Shown: piece after piece, positions 63,638 through 64,000 of the stretch
Layout: the number at the start of each line of letters is the position of its first letter
How positions within the stretch are numbered: position 1 is the first letter of the stretch
Source of the DNA: Elysia crispata
Lineage: Eukaryota > Mollusca > Gastropoda > Plakobranchidae
DNA: 64,000 nucleotides
Assembly (NCBI GenBank): GCA_033675545.1
Contig: JAWDGP010005058.1
Location: 96,001-160,000, forward strand
Reading direction: 5' to 3'
Program-made: the position numbers and the translations under genes
Notes under the pieces: generated by a model
What the model was told of the DNA's origin: nothing
The model's database searches: none
What the model saw: the letters and a program-made list of their open reading frames with translations, nothing else

Positions 63638-64000
63638 CCCTCGCTACATTTTTTTTGTCTTCCTCGCTATCTTTTCCTTTCTATCCCTCTTCCTTTCGAA
63701 TGGTATATATGTTACTCTTTTCATTCTCTCTCCCTCTATTGAAGCCTTTTTTTTGTTGTTTTTTCCTTGCGACATTATTTATTATTGTACTAAGTGAGAA
63801 AAAGAAATAGAGAAGTTTTTAGTAAGGATAAAACTAAATCGTTTCGCTGCCTGAAGATAGTCGGGAAGCAGACCAATTTTATACATCTACATCTACTACA
63901 CTCATCCTATCAGAACCCCAGATTTAAAATTCAATGTTCTAAAAATTGGTAATATATTATTTACTTAATACTGGTTTTAATGGAAAGTTATTTCAATTAT
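63635..64000. other. Gene-free stretch to the window end
   Basis: Nothing supportable is seen. Confidence 0.4.

Overview
This window is AT-rich, gene-poor eukaryotic DNA. It contains no bacterial or viral operon, no intact rRNA or tRNA gene and no CRISPR array. Its most visible content is simple-sequence DNA. Long (GA)n/(CT)n arrays occur in both orientations, with (AT)n, (CTT)n/(GAA)n, (TAA)n, (ACT)n and GATA/GACA-type tracts; the intervals listed here add up to about 3.7 kb, near 6% of the window. Many of the longest open frames are only these repeats translated (SLSLSL, RERERE, poly-Leu/Phe/Arg/Lys). Two decayed LINE 3' ends and several tRNA-headed SINE-like sequences point to a metazoan. 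The style (dense GA/CT arrays, these LINE C-termini, long introns) suggests a lophotrochozoan, most likely a mollusc; that is inference from memory of such genomes and was not tested.

Layout. 0-10 kb: AT-rich DNA with GA arrays and three minus-strand exon-like blocks (9436-9382, 7241-7168, 2253-2131) whose splice phases fit one another. 10-16.5 kb: GA/GACA compound arrays, a 146-codon open frame, a GC-rich unique patch, a LINE 3' remnant (14.07-14.34 kb) with a possible SINE or LINE tail, and the longest perfect GA array (16240-16430). 17-32.5 kb: CT/GA clusters, a 102-bp tandem duplication, a second LINE 3' end (23.62-23.79 kb), two SINEs and an open frame at 30.1-30.4 kb. 33-48 kb: an (ACT)n array, a possible PAN/apple-like fragment, a 424-bp (GAA)n compound array, a (TAA)n array, an inverted SINE, then about 7 kb with nothing convincing, and a GC-rich island near 48.3 kb. 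50.0-52.6 kb: the best gene candidate, a plus-strand spliced model of up to four exons with a poly(A) signal and a 68-74 bp minisatellite inside its first intron. 54-59 kb: minus-strand exon candidates, one of them downstream of paired CRE-like sites. 61.4-62.4 kb: a compact transcription-unit signature (TATA box, donor, acceptor, AATAAA). 63.2-63.6 kb: an open frame followed by CT arrays.

None of the candidate exons encodes a protein I recognise, so no pathway can be assigned. They rest on splice consensus, reading-frame continuity, phase agreement and raised GC. AT-rich DNA offers many chance acceptors, so confidence is moderate at best. I see no multi-gene novel system here.
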